Source of the DNA: CAWGMT01 sp963823675
Lineage (GTDB): Bacteria; Planctomycetota; Planctomycetia; Isosphaerales; Isosphaeraceae
Direction of reading: 5' to 3'
DNA length: 64,000 bases
Assembly: GCA_963823675.1 (NCBI GenBank)
Contig: CAWGMT010000011.1
Location: forward strand, 124,001 to 188,000
Shown: positions 63,069-64,000 of the stretch, piece after piece
How the letters are laid out: each line of letters starts with the position of its first letter
Numbering within the stretch: position 1 is the stretch's first letter
Position numbers and translations under genes: made by a program
The notes under the pieces: model-generated
Database searches by the model: none
What the model saw: the letters and a program-made list of their open reading frames with translations, nothing else
Told to the model about the DNA's origin: nothing

Positions 63069-64000
63069 GCGTCTCCGCCGTGATGAGGTCCACAGGCGTC
63101 GTGGTGTCTGCGGATGTTGCCTCGTGCCGGAGCATCTTCAGAGCCAGTTCGATGCCATAGACGGCGAGTTGGCCGGCGTGCTGGTCGGCGGTTGCCAGCA
63201 CCGAGCCGTCCTTGATGGCCGACTGGATCGCCGTGATGTTGTCGAAGCCGACGATGAGAACCTCGCCGGACCGGCCTGCCGACTTGACGGCGGCGAGCGC
63301 ACCAAGCGCCATGCTGTCGTTACAAGAGAGCAGAGCCTTGATCTGGGGATGCTCGCCCAGCATTGCCGAGGCGATCCGGTTGGCCTGGTCCATTTCCCAC
63401 TGAGCGGTTTGCGAGGCGGCGATCGAAATGCCGGCCGAATTCAGCGCATCCTCGAAGCCCAGCTTGCGCTGTTGACCGTTGAAGGCGGTGCGGATCCCTT
63501 CGAGCAGGCCCACCTGGTCGCCCTTCTTCAAACGGGCGGCCAGATACTCGGCCACCTTGCGGGCGCCCGCGCGATTGTCCGGTCCCACGAACGGAACCTT
63601 GGTCCGCTGATCGGCGAGCACCTGGGCGTCGAGCTTGTTGTCGATGTTGACCACGACGAGTCCCGCCTCCTGGGCTCGCTTGCAGGCGGAGACCAGCGCC
63701 TTGGAGTCGGCCGGGGCGATCACGATGGCATTGACACCCTGGGCGATCATCTCATCCAAAAGCGCCACCTGGCGGCTCAAGTCGCGCTCGTCCTTGATGC
63801 CGCTCTCGATCAGCTCATAGTCGCCCGCGTGCTTTTGCTGGTGTTGTTTGGCCCCCTCGGCCATCGTCGCGAAGAACTCATTGGCCAAGGACTTCATCAC
63901 CAGTGCGATGCGGGGTTTCGCCGGGGAAGTGGAAGTGCCAGGAGACGAGGGCGATAATTTGGCATCTTGCGGGGCATCGCTGCTACACCCCGCGGCGAGC
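63058..64000 (-). CDS. Sugar-binding lipoprotein of a ribose-type ABC transporter (5' end outside window)
   Basis: The frame is open to the window edge. At its visible start LAAGCSSDAPQDAKLSPSSP shows a lipobox (LAAG-C), so the mature protein is lipid-anchored after the Cys. The domain is periplasmic-binding type I: PRIALVMKSLANEFFATMAE, LLDEMIAQGVNAIVIAPADS then FVGPDNRAGARKVAEYL, and LSCNDSMALGALAAVKSAGR with VLIVGFDNITAIQSAI. An internal ATG at 63900 is not the true start. It feeds the permease at 59917. Their separation by the ATPase/TOPRIM pair is unusual. Confidence 0.92.
   Translation of the reverse strand, partial: LAAGCSSDAPQDAKLSPSSPGTSTSPAKPRIALVMKSLANEFFATMAEGAKQHQQKHAGDYELIESGIKDERDLSRQVALLDEMIAQGVNAIVIAPADSKALVSACKRAQEAGLVVVNIDNKLDAQVLADQRTKVPFVGPDNRAGARKVAEYLAARLKKGDQVGLLEGIRTAFNGQQRKLGFEDALNSAGISIAASQTAQWEMDQANRIASAMLGEHPQIKALLSCNDSMALGALAAVKSAGRSGEVLIVGFDNITAIQSAIKDGSVLATADQHAGQLAVYGIELALKMLRHEATSADTTTPVDLITAETLSH

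Overview
The window looks like a piece of a planctomycete chromosome. I infer this from its high GC, giant secreted proteins with an N-terminal (L/V)ExxExR motif, ECF sigma factors next to membrane-anchored Ser/Thr kinases with WD40 or TPR tails, GloVer tandem repeats, DUF4058, and leucine-rich-repeat proteins of the 'DAGLAHLKGLT' type. An Isosphaeraceae- or Gemmataceae-like organism is my guess; nothing in the window fixes the genus. I saw no rRNA, tRNA or CRISPR array.

Layout. 1-2.6 kb: 3' part of a kinase-TPR gene, then a PEP-CTERM remnant. 3.8-10.9 kb: a GloVer-repeat surface protein read in three frames, and a parallel beta-helix protein. 11-16.5 kb (minus): a sigma factor overlapping a kinase-WD40-TPR gene by 4 bp. 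16.9-21.6 kb: a secreted calpain-type (C2) protease, followed by a decayed partial copy of the beta-helix gene and a gutted kinase-TPR gene. 25-35.6 kb is an accessory zone of fragments: two GxxExxY loci, DUF4058, an MNT-HEPN pair with a truncated toxin, REP-like repeats, WYL, helicase and transposase remnants, a metallophosphatase, PTS EIIA-like paralogues, a DUF4268 nuclease-like protein and a WYL regulator. 36.9-38.7 kb: an isolated terminase small/large pair. 38.7-42.9 kb: a second sigma factor with a kinase-TPR gene. 44.5-51.3 kb: a double-length UvrA (four ATPase modules). 51.5-59.8 kb: toxin-antitoxin pairs, broken and intact, an Hcp-like exported protein, and a leucine-rich-repeat cluster with a segmental duplication. 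59.9-64 kb: a ribose-type ABC permease and lipoprotein whose genes are separated by a divergent AAA-ATPase/DUF3226-TOPRIM pair that resembles a phage-defence operon.

Two themes recur. First, conserved genes are broken by single-base frameshifts, many of them in short G or C runs (UvrA three times, GloVer three times, sigma factor, TerL, AAA ATPase). This points to indel errors in the assembly as much as to real decay, so a frameshift alone should not be read as a pseudogene. Second, short palindromic or tandem elements are common, and three of them sit in frame inside conserved proteins (one kinase, UvrA twice).

The best candidates for unusual biology are the ATPase/TOPRIM pair inside the sugar-transporter locus, the GxxExxY genes bracketed by inverted repeats, the in-frame palindromic insertions, and the motif shared by four unrelated exported proteins.
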